Shown here in pieces: positions 10,122 through 18,667 of a DNA stretch of 64,000 bases. Position numbers and translations under genes: made by a program. Every line of letters begins with the position of its first letter. The stretch's first letter is position 1. The notes under the pieces are model-generated. The model saw only the letters and a list, made by a program, of their open reading frames with translations. It had not been told where the DNA came from and made no database searches. The stretch comes from Mariniphaga sp. (lineage in GTDB: Bacteria > Bacteroidota > Bacteroidia > Bacteroidales > Prolixibacteraceae). The stretch is from the NCBI GenBank assembly GCA_024636975.1, contig JAGXGA010000014.1, forward strand, positions 62,001 through 126,000, in the 5' to 3' direction.

Positions 10122-10525
10122 CAGGTTTATCTTTATATACTGTTTAGTTTTTAAAATTATGAGTTGTAGCCAAAGATAATTAAGTATCATTGATGTCATG
10201 CAATTTTTTTTTAAAAACTAATTATTGGATGATTTTAGTTTCGTTCCTACTGAACTTAGGGGAGGGGGGCTGGTTCTTTTTTTATCCATATTTCGTTCCT
10301 ACGGAACGTTCTTGTCAGGGGGAAAATATAGGAATAAAATTTGTTTTAAAAATCACCCGGGGCTCTGCAGAACTGTCCCGTCAGGGACAGGATATGGGAA
10401 GAAAGCAGGTTTTATGCACTTCCTGAAGTCCCATCGGGACGAAACCTTGTATTATCAAACAACAACAATAATAACTGAACCCTTTTCCCCATCTGCCTGA
10501 CACCAAAAATAAAACTATTCAATTT
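10122..10525. other. Intergenic region with four short palindromes
   Basis: This 404-base gap between two minus-strand genes contains no credible gene. It contains four short palindromes, listed separately, and otherwise AT-rich sequence. Confidence 0.7.
10243..10440. repeat. Cluster of four short palindromes, two families
   Basis: GTTC-CTACT-GAAC lies at 10243-10255 and CGTTCC-TAC-GGAACG at 10294-10308. CTGTCCC-GTCA-GGGACAG is at 10373-10390 and GTCCC-ATC-GGGAC at 10428-10440. The first two share TTTCGTTCCTAC and the last two share the GTCCC/GGGAC arms. They resemble REP-like extragenic palindromes. No adjacent transposase is present. Confidence 0.6.
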
Positions 10526-12166
10526 TTAACGAATAGCATCTTCAGTCTTTATCAGAAAATTAGGCTCAAGTGCATTTTTCCGGGTTTTAGGATTTAGAAA
10601 TTTAAATGAAACAGCGTTCATTCCCCGTTGTTCGATCCGGTAAACGGTATCTATTTTAAATCCCATTTTCACAATCTCGTCATGCTTCCATTCATTTGTA
10701 TACAACCAGGTGCCGGGTTTTTCCATGGCCTCATGCATTTCCTCCCAGTCAGCAATATTCCGGACTGAATCTTCCGCCATAAAAAACAACTCGTATTCTT
10801 CCAGGTCCCAGTTGTAAAGCTGCTTTCCATCAGCTTCATTCTTTTCGAAATAATGTATTGCCTGCCGGGCCCCCTGATAGCTGAAAAATTCGGGTATAAC
10901 CTTAGCATTCATAAAAAGATTAAAGGCAGCAGAAATAAGAAGGGTAATAAACAGTATGCGTCTGGTGCCTTCGAGTTCAGTTCTGAAAAAGAACAGCGAC
11001 AAGAAAACAACCGTAACAACCAATATTATAAGCAGCCCCGTTCCTTTTCCTTCAATCACATAAAACCACGATACAAACAGCAAAAGAACCATTATGCCCA
11101 GCAAAAAATAATGAAAATAAATGAATCCTGATTTCATCTTTGACGACCAATGTGCAAACTCCTTTATTTTTCCTGCTGCAACGACAGCCAAAGGAGGCAG
11201 AAGCATCATCAGGTAGTTGGGGGCTTTGCCCCGGGCAATGCTGTATACAACAAGCAGCACCATAACACTTCCCAGCAGTGCAGCATTTGATTTATGGATG
11301 CCCCGTGCCGTGAACCATGTTTTAACTTCAGCAACCAATCCCGCAATTACAGGCACAGTCCAGGGTATAAATGCCCACAGCAGATTATAGGTATAAAAAA
11401 ACGGATCGGTACTTGTTCCGACAAATTCTCCCGAAATGCGGCCAATATTATTGTAGATGAAATAGAACTGCAACCCGGAAGCCCCAAAATTTTCCCATAA
11501 ATGGTAAAGCGTTGGTGAAATAATAAGAAGAACCAGCATAATGCCACCCAGCCATTTGGGATGAAAAAGCTGCCTGTAATCTTTTTTCAGGAGCAGGTAA
11601 AAAAGAACGAAAAAGAAAGGAAGAACAGCCCCCACCGGCCCTTTTGTCAACATGGCCAGACCAATCCCGGTAAAGGCAAATATAAAGTGCACCGGTTTTT
11701 TATGCTCAAGGTATTCTGCGAGCTGCCATAACGATAATATTACCGCACTCTGCAGCACCGTATCGGTATGGATATCGAAAAAATAGAGGAAATACATTTG
11801 TGAGGTCCCTGAAAAAAGCGCAGCCAGTCTTCCCGCAGTTTCCGAAAATAACAACCGTGCGAGGCGGTAGGTGAAATAGATCCCCATTACTCCAAATAGA
11901 AAAAGGAAAAGCTTAAATGCAATATTGGAAGTCCCACCCAGTTCAATTCCCGGTCCGGCAAGCCAGAAAAACAAATGCGGTTTCTGATCGTATGCCCTTC
12001 CATTAATTTTCAGGTCGAGCCAGTTCCCCGACTCAACCATCTGCCTCGATATTGCTGCATACAATCCTGAATCGCCGGTAAGATCAATTTTCAGCCCAAA
12101 ATACCAGGTGAGCGCAACAAGCAAAAAAGCAACCGCCCAAAGACTATTTTTCAAATTAGTGTTCAA
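10526..12166 (-). CDS. ArnT/PMT-like GT39 family glycosyltransferase
   Basis: The protein has 546 residues with 11-12 membrane helices. The first periplasmic loop holds TGDSGLYAAISRQM and then YDQKPHLFFWLA, the typical ArnT/GT39 arrangement of an acidic residue followed by a D-K-P-P-like motif. These enzymes transfer a sugar from polyprenyl phosphate to lipid A, protein or another acceptor. No ATG fits: the frame begins after a stop and the first usable initiation codon is TTG at 12166. The promoter side faces coaD, from which it is divergent. Confidence 0.8.
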   Translation of the reverse strand: MNTNLKNSLWAVAFLLVALTWYFGLKIDLTGDSGLYAAISRQMVESGNWLDLKINGRAYDQKPHLFFWLAGPGIELGGTSNIAFKLFLFLFGVMGIYFTYRLARLLFSETAGRLAALFSGTSQMYFLYFFDIHTDTVLQSAVILSLWQLAEYLEHKKPVHFIFAFTGIGLAMLTKGPVGAVLPFFFVLFYLLLKKDYRQLFHPKWLGGIMLVLLIISPTLYHLWENFGASGLQFYFIYNNIGRISGEFVGTSTDPFFYTYNLLWAFIPWTVPVIAGLVAEVKTWFTARGIHKSNAALLGSVMVLLVVYSIARGKAPNYLMMLLPPLAVVAAGKIKEFAHWSSKMKSGFIYFHYFLLGIMVLLLFVSWFYVIEGKGTGLLIILVVTVVFLSLFFFRTELEGTRRILFITLLISAAFNLFMNAKVIPEFFSYQGARQAIHYFEKNEADGKQLYNWDLEEYELFFMAEDSVRNIADWEEMHEAMEKPGTWLYTNEWKHDEIVKMGFKIDTVYRIEQRGMNAVSFKFLNPKTRKNALEPNFLIKTEDAIR

Positions 12167-12368
12167 TCCGAATCCACAGTTTAATTATCGTAAAAGCAAA
12201 ATAAATGAATTAAACGCGATTCCGGTTTAAAAATGAATATAAAAAAACCAAAGGTTCTGAATCTGCACCCTGATTGAGATTATGAATGCCTGCGACTTTA
12301 CCTGCTGCAATAAATGCCTTCACCAATCGTTTAGAAGAATATCGAAAGAACTGTTAAATTAAAATCGT

Positions 12369-12376
12369 TAATTTTG
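12369..12376 (+). promoter_or_regulatory. -7 promoter element for coaD
   Basis: TAATTTTG fits TAnnTTTG exactly and lies 44 bases before the coaD ATG. The -33 element is weak. Confidence 0.45.
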
Positions 12377-12419
12377 TGAATAGAAATTATGGAATTAAAA
12401 TTCCGTTAAATAGATAATC

Positions 12420-12896
12420 ATGAGAACAGCCATTTTCCCGGGTTCCTTCGATCCATTCACCATCGGTCATGAATCAATTGTAAAGCGCGCCGTGCCAATG
12501 TTTGATAAGATCATCATAATGATTGGCTTCAATGCCAACAAAAAATCTTTTTTCTCATTGGAAAAAAGGCTGAAGTGGATCAACCAGGTTTTTCAGAACG
12601 AGAGCAAGATTGAAGTCCGGGTTCATGAAGGGCTGACGGTTGATTTCTGTAAGGAAGTGGGGGCAAAATATATATTACGCGGATTAAGGACCTCGGCCGA
12701 TTTTGAATACGAACGTGCCATTGCCCAGGTGAATAAAAAAATGCATCCCGAAATTGAAACGGTTTTCCTGCTTACGTTACCCGAGCATACGCCAATTAAT
12801 GCTACCATTATTCGTGATATTGTGTTCCATGGAGGTGATGCCAGTATGTTTTTGCCTGCCGGCCTCGACCCCAGTGAATTTAAATCCAACAATTAA
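12420..12896 (+). CDS. coaD: Phosphopantetheine adenylyltransferase
   Basis: CoaD adenylylates 4'-phosphopantetheine to dephospho-CoA, the fourth step of coenzyme A synthesis, in the cytoplasm. The 158 residues match the family length. The nucleotidyltransferase motif TIGH is at 14-17 following FPGSFDPF, RGLRTSADFEYE lies near 88-99, and INATIIRD at 126-133 stands in place of the usual ISSTxVRE. It is followed after 15 bases by the thioredoxin-like gene on the same strand, so the two are probably co-transcribed. Confidence 0.95.
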   Translation: MRTAIFPGSFDPFTIGHESIVKRAVPMFDKIIIMIGFNANKKSFFSLEKRLKWINQVFQNESKIEVRVHEGLTVDFCKEVGAKYILRGLRTSADFEYERAIAQVNKKMHPEIETVFLLTLPEHTPINATIIRDIVFHGGDASMFLPAGLDPSEFKSNN

Positions 12897-12911
12897 TCAT
12901 TGAGAATTAAA

Positions 12912-14318
12912 ATGCGTTTTATCCTCCTGTCATTTTTGCTGTTAGGCTTTCTTAATGGAACTTCCACTGAAATTGTGGGACAAAACAAAGAGTATTCCGG
13001 CAAAAAGCTAAGGTTTTTTAAATATGCCGACCCGGTAACACTTGAAAAAGAACTTGTTTTTTCTTTCGAAGTCGATGCCGCCGGAAACTTTAAAGCAAAT
13101 GTGGATGTTGATCAAATAACCTTTGTATTCAGCGAATTCGGAATATACAGGGGCAATTTATTTCTCGAACCCAATCAGTCTGTTGAGTTGCTGCTCCCGC
13201 CCCTGCGTGAAAAATCGTTTGCCGAACAAAAGAATCCCTATTTCCGCCCCGTTGAATTCTGGATTGCTACCAAAGAAGGCAATCACCTGAACGATAAGGT
13301 ATCGGCGTTCGATAACCAGTTGAACCTTTTGACCGATAAATATTTTAACCAGCTCTATTTTCAGCAATCAAAAAACGCCTTTGATTCCGTTAGGATAAAT
13401 CTCCAAAAGCATTTCAATTCCGGTCAACCGGAAGTATTCGCACAACATAAAAACCTGAAGTTAAAAGCTGTTGAAGCAGATGTTTTCAGGCAATCGGCCG
13501 GAAAAATCACACCTGCCCTGACGGAAACAAAACCTGCTTACTGGAATTATCCCGCATTTATCCAGTTGTTTGAAAAAACGTTTAGTGGAAAATTAAGCTT
13601 TGAAGTAAAGGCGATGCAGGGTAATGAAATCCGCAAAGCCATTGCCGGCTCTGACATTGCTTTTTTTACCGACTTTATTAAATCTGATTATGGAGTAACA
13701 GGCGTTTTGTCTGACCTTGTTTTATTAAAAATGCTGCACGACGGTTTTTACTCAGGAGATTTTCCACAGGAAAGCATTTTGAAACTCGTTGGCGCCAGAC
13801 ATTTTACAGCCAATCAGAATCAAACAGTCAGGAAGGTGGCTGAAAATGTTACCCAAAAACTGATGCACCTGCGTGTGGGGAGCAAGGCTCCTGTAATCTG
13901 CCTTAAAAACACGGATGGAAATAAAGTCTGCACAAATGTAACCAGCGATAAATTCAAGTACATCCTGTTTGCCGACACCGAAATGATTGTTGTTAAGGAA
14001 CAGCTGAAATATTTGACTAAAATAGAGGAGCTGTTCAACAAGCACCTTGAAATTTATGTGGTCCTGCTCAAAACCGATCTCATGGAAATGAAAGTATTCC
14101 TGGTTAAGGAAAATATTCCCGGGGTGCACCTGGTAGACGCCGACCAAAAATTTATTGAAAAGTACCGCGTTAAATCGTTTCCTGCCGCTTACCTGCTTAA
14201 CGGCAATCACGAAGTGGTTTTCCAGGATGCCAAAGCGCCCCTCGACGGCTTTGAGCAACAATTTGGTACCTTCCTGCGCCAACACCTGTTTCAGCAACAG
14301 CGAAACCAGGCACAATAA
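12912..14318 (+). CDS. Exported thioredoxin-fold protein lacking CXXC
   Basis: I chose the ATG at 12912, which gives a clean signal peptide (MRFILLSFLLLGFLNGTS). A TTG at 12900 is also in frame. The protein has 468 residues. Residues about 20-330 look like the all-alpha/beta N-terminal part found in Bacteroidota TlpA-like proteins (DUF4369-type). Residues about 335-465 follow a thioredoxin/TlpA fold, ending with RVKSFPAAYLLNGNHEVVF and the cis-Pro region. The site where CXXC is expected reads LFADTEMIVVKEQ, so the redox cysteines are absent. It is therefore unlikely to be an oxidoreductase itself. Confidence 0.7.
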   Translation: MRFILLSFLLLGFLNGTSTEIVGQNKEYSGKKLRFFKYADPVTLEKELVFSFEVDAAGNFKANVDVDQITFVFSEFGIYRGNLFLEPNQSVELLLPPLREKSFAEQKNPYFRPVEFWIATKEGNHLNDKVSAFDNQLNLLTDKYFNQLYFQQSKNAFDSVRINLQKHFNSGQPEVFAQHKNLKLKAVEADVFRQSAGKITPALTETKPAYWNYPAFIQLFEKTFSGKLSFEVKAMQGNEIRKAIAGSDIAFFTDFIKSDYGVTGVLSDLVLLKMLHDGFYSGDFPQESILKLVGARHFTANQNQTVRKVAENVTQKLMHLRVGSKAPVICLKNTDGNKVCTNVTSDKFKYILFADTEMIVVKEQLKYLTKIEELFNKHLEIYVVLLKTDLMEMKVFLVKENIPGVHLVDADQKFIEKYRVKSFPAAYLLNGNHEVVFQDAKAPLDGFEQQFGTFLRQHLFQQQRNQAQ

Positions 14319-14434
14319 AGTATATTCAACGAATTTATAGAATTTCCAAATGACAATCGGAATGAGACCTATTATGCCGGTTCGGATTTTCTTTTTAAAT
14401 TAGTCCTTTCTGAAATTAAAAATCAGGTTACATC

Positions 14435-15883
14435 ATGAATAAAACTACAATCCTTTACCCAGCCTCTCTTTTATTGTTTACAGCATGCCAGAGCGTGCAA
14501 AAACAGGCAGTTGAACAGCAAAAACCAAACATCGTGTACATTTTGGCCGATGATTTGGGTTATGGGGATTTAAGCAGTTACGGACAAGAACACTTTTCCA
14601 CTCCTAACATCGACAGGCTGGCAGAAACAGGAATGAAGTTCACCCAGCATTATTCCGGAGCTACTGTATGTGCTCCGTCGCGTTCAGCTTTAATGACCGG
14701 CAAGCACACGGGGCATACCTTTATCCGTGGTAATAAGGAGTGGAAACCTGAAGGCCAGTACCCGCTGGACGCTGAAGCCTATACGTTGGCAGAAGCCTTG
14801 CAGGAGGCCGGTTATGTTACAGGGGCATTCGGTAAGTGGGGGCTTGGTTATCCGGGTTCGGAAGGCGATCCCAACAACCAGGGATTCGATGAGTTTTACG
14901 GCTATAACTGCCAGCGGATGGCCCACAACTATTATCCGGGCCATTTATGGTATAACCAGGAGAAGATAGTGCTTGAAGAAAACTCCGGTGACCAGTTTGA
15001 AGTTTATGCCCCCGATCTGATTCACACACGGGCTTTGCAGTTTTTGGAAGATAACAGGGATGAACCTTTTTTCCTGTTTTATCCCAATGTTATTCCTCAT
15101 GCCGAATTGTTGCTGCCTGAAGAATACCTGCAGGAATTCAGGGGTAAATTCCTTCCTGAAAAGGAGTTTGATGGTGCTGAGCCAGGTGACGATAATTTTC
15201 GGAATGGCCCTTATGGTACGCAACCTGAAAGTCATGCTGCCTTTGCGGCTATGGTTACCCTGCTCGACCGGCAGGTGGGTGAAGTGGTTGCAAAGCTTAA
15301 GGAACTGGGTATATACGACAATACCATTATCGTATTTACTTCCGACAACGGACCGCACCTTGAAGGAGGCGCTGACCCCGATTATTTCGATTCAAATGGC
15401 ATTTACAGGGGCTATAAACGCGATTTGTACGAAGGTGGCATCCGGGTACCGATGATTGCTGTATGGGAAGGGAAAATTCAGGCAGGATCGGAAACAAGTC
15501 ATCCCTCGGCATTCTGGGACGTTTTTCCAACTGTTGCTGATGCTGCAGGTTTTGAGGCTCCGGAGGGAATTGACGGCATCTCTTTTTTGCCAACGCTTTT
15601 AGGTAAGGATGATCAAAAAGAACATGAATACCTTTACTGGGAGTTTCATGAGCAGGGCGGCAGAAAAGCTTTACGCAAAGGCGACTGGAAACTTGTAAAT
15701 TACAATGTTTTTAATCCTGATAAAACAACGGTTGAATTGTACAATATACCTGCTGATCCCGGGGAGCAGAAGAATGTGGCGGAGGAGCATCCGGAGATTG
15801 TGGAGGAGCTGAGTAAACTTATGGCTTCGGCACGCACCGAATCGGAGATTTTTTCATTTGAATCGAAAACCGTCATTCAGTAA
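14435..15883 (+). CDS. Sulfatase (S1 family, arylsulfatase A-like lipoprotein)
   Basis: The protein has 482 residues with a lipoprotein signal (Cys18). It shows the S1 sulfatase signature: metal-binding ADD at 38-40, and C79-A-P-S-R83 followed by SALMTGKHTG, where Cys79 should be converted to formylglycine. TSDNGPH near residue 304 and the KRDLYEGGIRVP element near 330 complete the active site. It removes sulfate esters from glycans, probably at the cell surface or in the periplasm. It stands alone, away from the five-gene sulfatase cluster at 22698-30859. The exact substrate cannot be read. Confidence 0.92.
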   Translation: MNKTTILYPASLLLFTACQSVQKQAVEQQKPNIVYILADDLGYGDLSSYGQEHFSTPNIDRLAETGMKFTQHYSGATVCAPSRSALMTGKHTGHTFIRGNKEWKPEGQYPLDAEAYTLAEALQEAGYVTGAFGKWGLGYPGSEGDPNNQGFDEFYGYNCQRMAHNYYPGHLWYNQEKIVLEENSGDQFEVYAPDLIHTRALQFLEDNRDEPFFLFYPNVIPHAELLLPEEYLQEFRGKFLPEKEFDGAEPGDDNFRNGPYGTQPESHAAFAAMVTLLDRQVGEVVAKLKELGIYDNTIIVFTSDNGPHLEGGADPDYFDSNGIYRGYKRDLYEGGIRVPMIAVWEGKIQAGSETSHPSAFWDVFPTVADAAGFEAPEGIDGISFLPTLLGKDDQKEHEYLYWEFHEQGGRKALRKGDWKLVNYNVFNPDKTTVELYNIPADPGEQKNVAEEHPEIVEELSKLMASARTESEIFSFESKTVIQ

Positions 15884-15980
15884 TATCTTCAGCATGAATT
15901 AATCGGCCGATGGTTTTGCTGCTATATCAAGGGATGATGCAGTTCATATTTATTATTCAAGTATAAAGTAGGGCTATAAA

Positions 15981-16017
15981 AAAAGGATTAAGTTGTTTTT
16001 TAGCTCCTTAATCATCA
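15981..16017. terminator. Bidirectional terminator-like hairpin
   Basis: The arms GATTAAG (15986-15992) and CTTAATC (16007-16013) flank a T-rich loop and are bordered by A and T tracts on both sides. It lies between convergent genes ending at 15883 and 16020. A close relative lies at 20578-20617. Confidence 0.55.
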
Positions 16018-16019
16018 TT

Positions 16020-16448
16020 TTAAAAAGTTAAAACTTTGGCACCACCTTTCAGATAATCCGAAAGTGGTTTGCCCATACCCCTGACATCGAAGTCTAGTTT
16101 TTTGAGATCACTGGTAACTCCATAGGCATCGGCACATGTAATGCAGGCCCTGATTTCCACTCCGTCAGCCTGCATGGCTTTTAGTTTTTCCTGAATTTTA
16201 AGATTTTCCGCCGTTAATTTGGCCGATGGCCCCCAAATTATGAGGGTTACTTCGCTAAACCAACCTGCTGTTTTGGCGGCGTGGGTGTACATTAAAGCCA
16301 CACGTTCGGCTACATAGGGGTCGTCGCTGGTCCAGACAATTACAAGCTTGTCGGAGGTGTTTTCTGTTTTTTCTGTTTGTCCTGTAACTTGTGTTGCACC
16401 CAAAATCAATAGTGCAGTGAATATGGAAAGGAACATTTTAGTGTTCAT
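16020..16448 (-). CDS. Exported DsrE-family protein
   Basis: From the ATG at 16448 (MNTKMFLSIFTALLILGATQ) there are 142 residues with a signal peptide; an upstream ATG at 16472 is also in frame but gives a less typical leader. The body contains VIVWTSDDPYVAERVALMY and ends with RACITCADAYGV, as in DsrE/DsrF-like proteins. Cytoplasmic family members carry sulfur on a cysteine; this exported version has a nearby Cys pair that could do so, but this is not shown. It follows the redoxin gene with 27 bases between (or overlaps its leader region), so it is the last gene of a TetR-redoxin-DsrE unit. Confidence 0.7.
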   Translation of the reverse strand: MNTKMFLSIFTALLILGATQVTGQTEKTENTSDKLVIVWTSDDPYVAERVALMYTHAAKTAGWFSEVTLIIWGPSAKLTAENLKIQEKLKAMQADGVEIRACITCADAYGVTSDLKKLDFDVRGMGKPLSDYLKGGAKVLTF

Positions 16449-16475
16449 AGCATTACTTTTTGATTTATACATTGA

Positions 16476-17087
16476 TTATTTCTGTTCAATTTTCAATTCT
16501 TTTAAGACTGCCAGTAAAAGACCGGCGCTCAAACGGGTTTTATAATCGGGATTGATGTATTCAAAAGCTATTGTTCCTGAAGTGTCGATTATAAATACGG
16601 ATGGTACAGGAAGGTATCCTTCATTCAGTCCGCCGGAATAATCGAATAAGCGCGCGGCTGACCGTTCGGATGCTTTAAATGCAATTCCCATGGCTTTGGT
16701 AAATTTGCCGTCGCCATCGGAATAAAGACTGTAATTAAGTTTGTTCTTTTCGTCGGTAGCCTTCAGGTTTTCGGGTGAATCGGGGCTGATGCCTATAATC
16801 TGGTAACCAAGTTCAAGTATCCTGGTTTCTGCTTCCTGAATTTCTGCTAAATGAGTATTGCAATAAGGACACCATCCGCCTCTGTAAAAAAACATTACAG
16901 TTGGTTTTTGACTAAACAGTTCCAACACCTGATGGTCATTTCCTTCAGGGGATTTAATTGTAGCATCAGGAATCTTTTCGCCTATCAGTAATGGCGAAAT
17001 GTCTTCGGCTTTTTCAGGCAGCTGGGCACTTACAGAAAAAGCGATAAAAACTAAAAACAGGAAGAATAAGGTTTTAAATGATTTCAT
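16476..17087 (-). CDS. Exported peroxiredoxin/thioredoxin-like protein
   Basis: The protein has 203 residues with a signal peptide (residues 1-21). It contains an AhpC/TSA-type redoxin domain: FFYRGGWCPYC places the two cysteines at 73 and 76, followed by GISPDSPENLKATDEK. The family reduces peroxides or disulfides. The CPYC pair is more like a thioredoxin or a PrxQ-type/TlpA protein than a typical 2-Cys peroxiredoxin. It is downstream of a TetR regulator (53 bases) and upstream of a DsrE-like gene on the same strand, suggesting a small redox or sulfur-stress operon. Confidence 0.82.
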   Translation of the reverse strand: MKSFKTLFFLFLVFIAFSVSAQLPEKAEDISPLLIGEKIPDATIKSPEGNDHQVLELFSQKPTVMFFYRGGWCPYCNTHLAEIQEAETRILELGYQIIGISPDSPENLKATDEKNKLNYSLYSDGDGKFTKAMGIAFKASERSAARLFDYSGGLNEGYLPVPSVFIIDTSGTIAFEYINPDYKTRLSAGLLLAVLKELKIEQK

Positions 17088-17140
17088 ACTATTTATTTTT
17101 AATTTATTCCAAATTCATGCTTTGAAACTGGTTTAAAAAA

Positions 17141-17719
17141 TTATTTCAACTGTGTCAATGCAATATGAATGAAGTCGTTGAGCCGGCTTTTATCCATTGT
17201 TTTACCCGCAACTGAAATTCCCTGCATCACTCCCAGAAAAAAGCTAGCCTGTTTTTCTACATCCGTATTTTCCGGAATTTCTTTTTTTGTTACTGCATTT
17301 TGCAGAACATGCAGGAGCATAGTGCGGATAAAATCGTAATACAGGTTTATTTCTTTTGCTATTTCGGGGTCTTGCTCTCCCAATTCACCTGCAGTATTTA
17401 CGATCAGGCAACCTTTTCTGTCATCTTTGCCTTGTTTTGATGTGGCAACATTCATCAGAAAATTTTCAAGTTCTTTTAATCCTGCATCTTCTTGCAGCAA
17501 TGACTGAAACCTGTTTTCAATTACAAATTGCCGGTATTTTTGCAAGGCATTGATAAAAAGGTTCTTTTTATTTTTAAATGATGCGTATATGGAGAACTGG
17601 TTAATGCCCATTTCCTTTTCGAGCAAACGCACTGAGGTGGCTTCATAACCATGAACCCAAAAAACATTCATTGCTTTTTCAAGTACCAGATCGTTGTTGT
17701 AAGATTTATTCCTTGGCAT
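17141..17719 (-). CDS. TetR/AcrR family transcriptional regulator
   Basis: The protein has 192 residues. Residues 8-55 form the TetR helix-turn-helix: VLEKAMNVFWVHGYEATSV, then MGINQFSIYASFKNKKNLF. The C-terminal helical domain ends in LGVMQGISVAGKTMD, like regulators with a TetR C-terminal domain of the AcrR group. It likely controls its own operon with the redoxin and DsrE-like genes downstream; the ligand is unknown. The start at ATG 17719 places MPRNKSYNND before the helix, normal for the family. Confidence 0.88.
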   Translation of the reverse strand: MPRNKSYNNDLVLEKAMNVFWVHGYEATSVRLLEKEMGINQFSIYASFKNKKNLFINALQKYRQFVIENRFQSLLQEDAGLKELENFLMNVATSKQGKDDRKGCLIVNTAGELGEQDPEIAKEINLYYDFIRTMLLHVLQNAVTKKEIPENTDVEKQASFFLGVMQGISVAGKTMDKSRLNDFIHIALTQLK

Positions 17720-17923
17720 GATATAAAACTATTAATGCAAGCTAAGCAATCGCTTTGAATTAACCAAATCCGGGGTGGGGGATTGCGAGGATGGTCACGT
17801 ACCTTTTCATTTTTCTCAAGCCAGGCATCCTTAACTTTCCATTCGAAGGCAATGAACTTTTCAAGGTATTTCGTAATCGCCATTCGGGTCTATCAGCCAA
17901 TTGCAAAGTTCATATGAAACAAA

Positions 17924-18652
17924 TCAGACTTTGATAAATTCTTTGATCCATATGTTAGTTGGATTTTTCTGTATAGCTACCGGTGTGTCGTACTGTTCAA
18001 TTTTTCCTTTATTAATAATGGCCATATGGGTTCCAAGCGAGAAGGCTTCCTGTAAGTCGTGGGTAACCATTACAAAAGTAATTCCCAGCTTTTGGTGCAT
18101 TCCCTTGATTTCATTTTGCAGGTTACGTCGTGTAATATTGTCAAGGGCACCAAAAGGCTCATCCATTAATACAATTTGAGGCTGAGATGCCAGGGCGCGG
18201 GCAATACCAACACGTTGCTGCTGTCCTCCGCTTAAGTCTGAAGGAAAGGCATTCAACTGTCGTTCATCAAATCCCATCATATTTGCCAGTTCGGTGATTC
18301 GGTTATTAATTGTCTGAGTTTTGGCGTCTGAGATATTTAATACAAAAGCAATATTCTGCCTTACTGTAAGGTGCGGAAAAAGTGCTCCCTGCTGAATAAC
18401 ATAGCCAATTTTCCTCCGAAGATGAACCAAATCCCAGCTTTTAAGGTTTCTTCCCATGACTGTTACCTGCCCTGAATCAAAACCGGTCATTCCATTTATC
18501 AGTCGCAACAGGGTAGTTTTCCCGCAACCGCTTGGACCTATAATGGTTACAAATGCCCCCTGAGGAATCTCAAGGCTTACTTCTGCCAGGGCTTTGTTCC
18601 CCGATTCATAGGTTTTTGTGACATCTATTATTTCAATGACAGGATTGCTCAT
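17924..18652 (-). CDS. Osmoprotectant ABC transporter ATP-binding protein (OpuC/ProV-like)
   Basis: The protein has 242 residues. Walker A GPSGCGKTT is at 39-47, the Q-loop is in RRKIGYVIQQGALFP, the ABC signature LSGGQQQR is near 138, and Walker B IVLMDEPFGALD is near 158. Sequence around Walker A and the GALDNITRRNLQ element is typical of glycine betaine/choline/carnitine importers of the OpuA/OpuC group. No CBS domain follows, unlike some OpuCA proteins. It lies 15 bases after the fused permease-binding protein gene and should energise it. Confidence 0.88.
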   Translation of the reverse strand: MSNPVIEIIDVTKTYESGNKALAEVSLEIPQGAFVTIIGPSGCGKTTLLRLINGMTGFDSGQVTVMGRNLKSWDLVHLRRKIGYVIQQGALFPHLTVRQNIAFVLNISDAKTQTINNRITELANMMGFDERQLNAFPSDLSGGQQQRVGIARALASQPQIVLMDEPFGALDNITRRNLQNEIKGMHQKLGITFVMVTHDLQEAFSLGTHMAIINKGKIEQYDTPVAIQKNPTNIWIKEFIKV

Positions 18653-18667
18653 TGTTCGATTTTAGTT

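Noticed and set aside
13752-14315. 187-codon open frame on the minus strand
   Set aside because: It is antisense to the thioredoxin-like gene, which has a signal peptide and family motifs.
17668-17883. 71-codon open frame on the minus strand, starting MAITKYLEKFIAFEWKVKD
   Set aside because: The first 40 residues look somewhat protein-like, but it overlaps the TetR start region and I recognise no family; it may be a decayed fragment.
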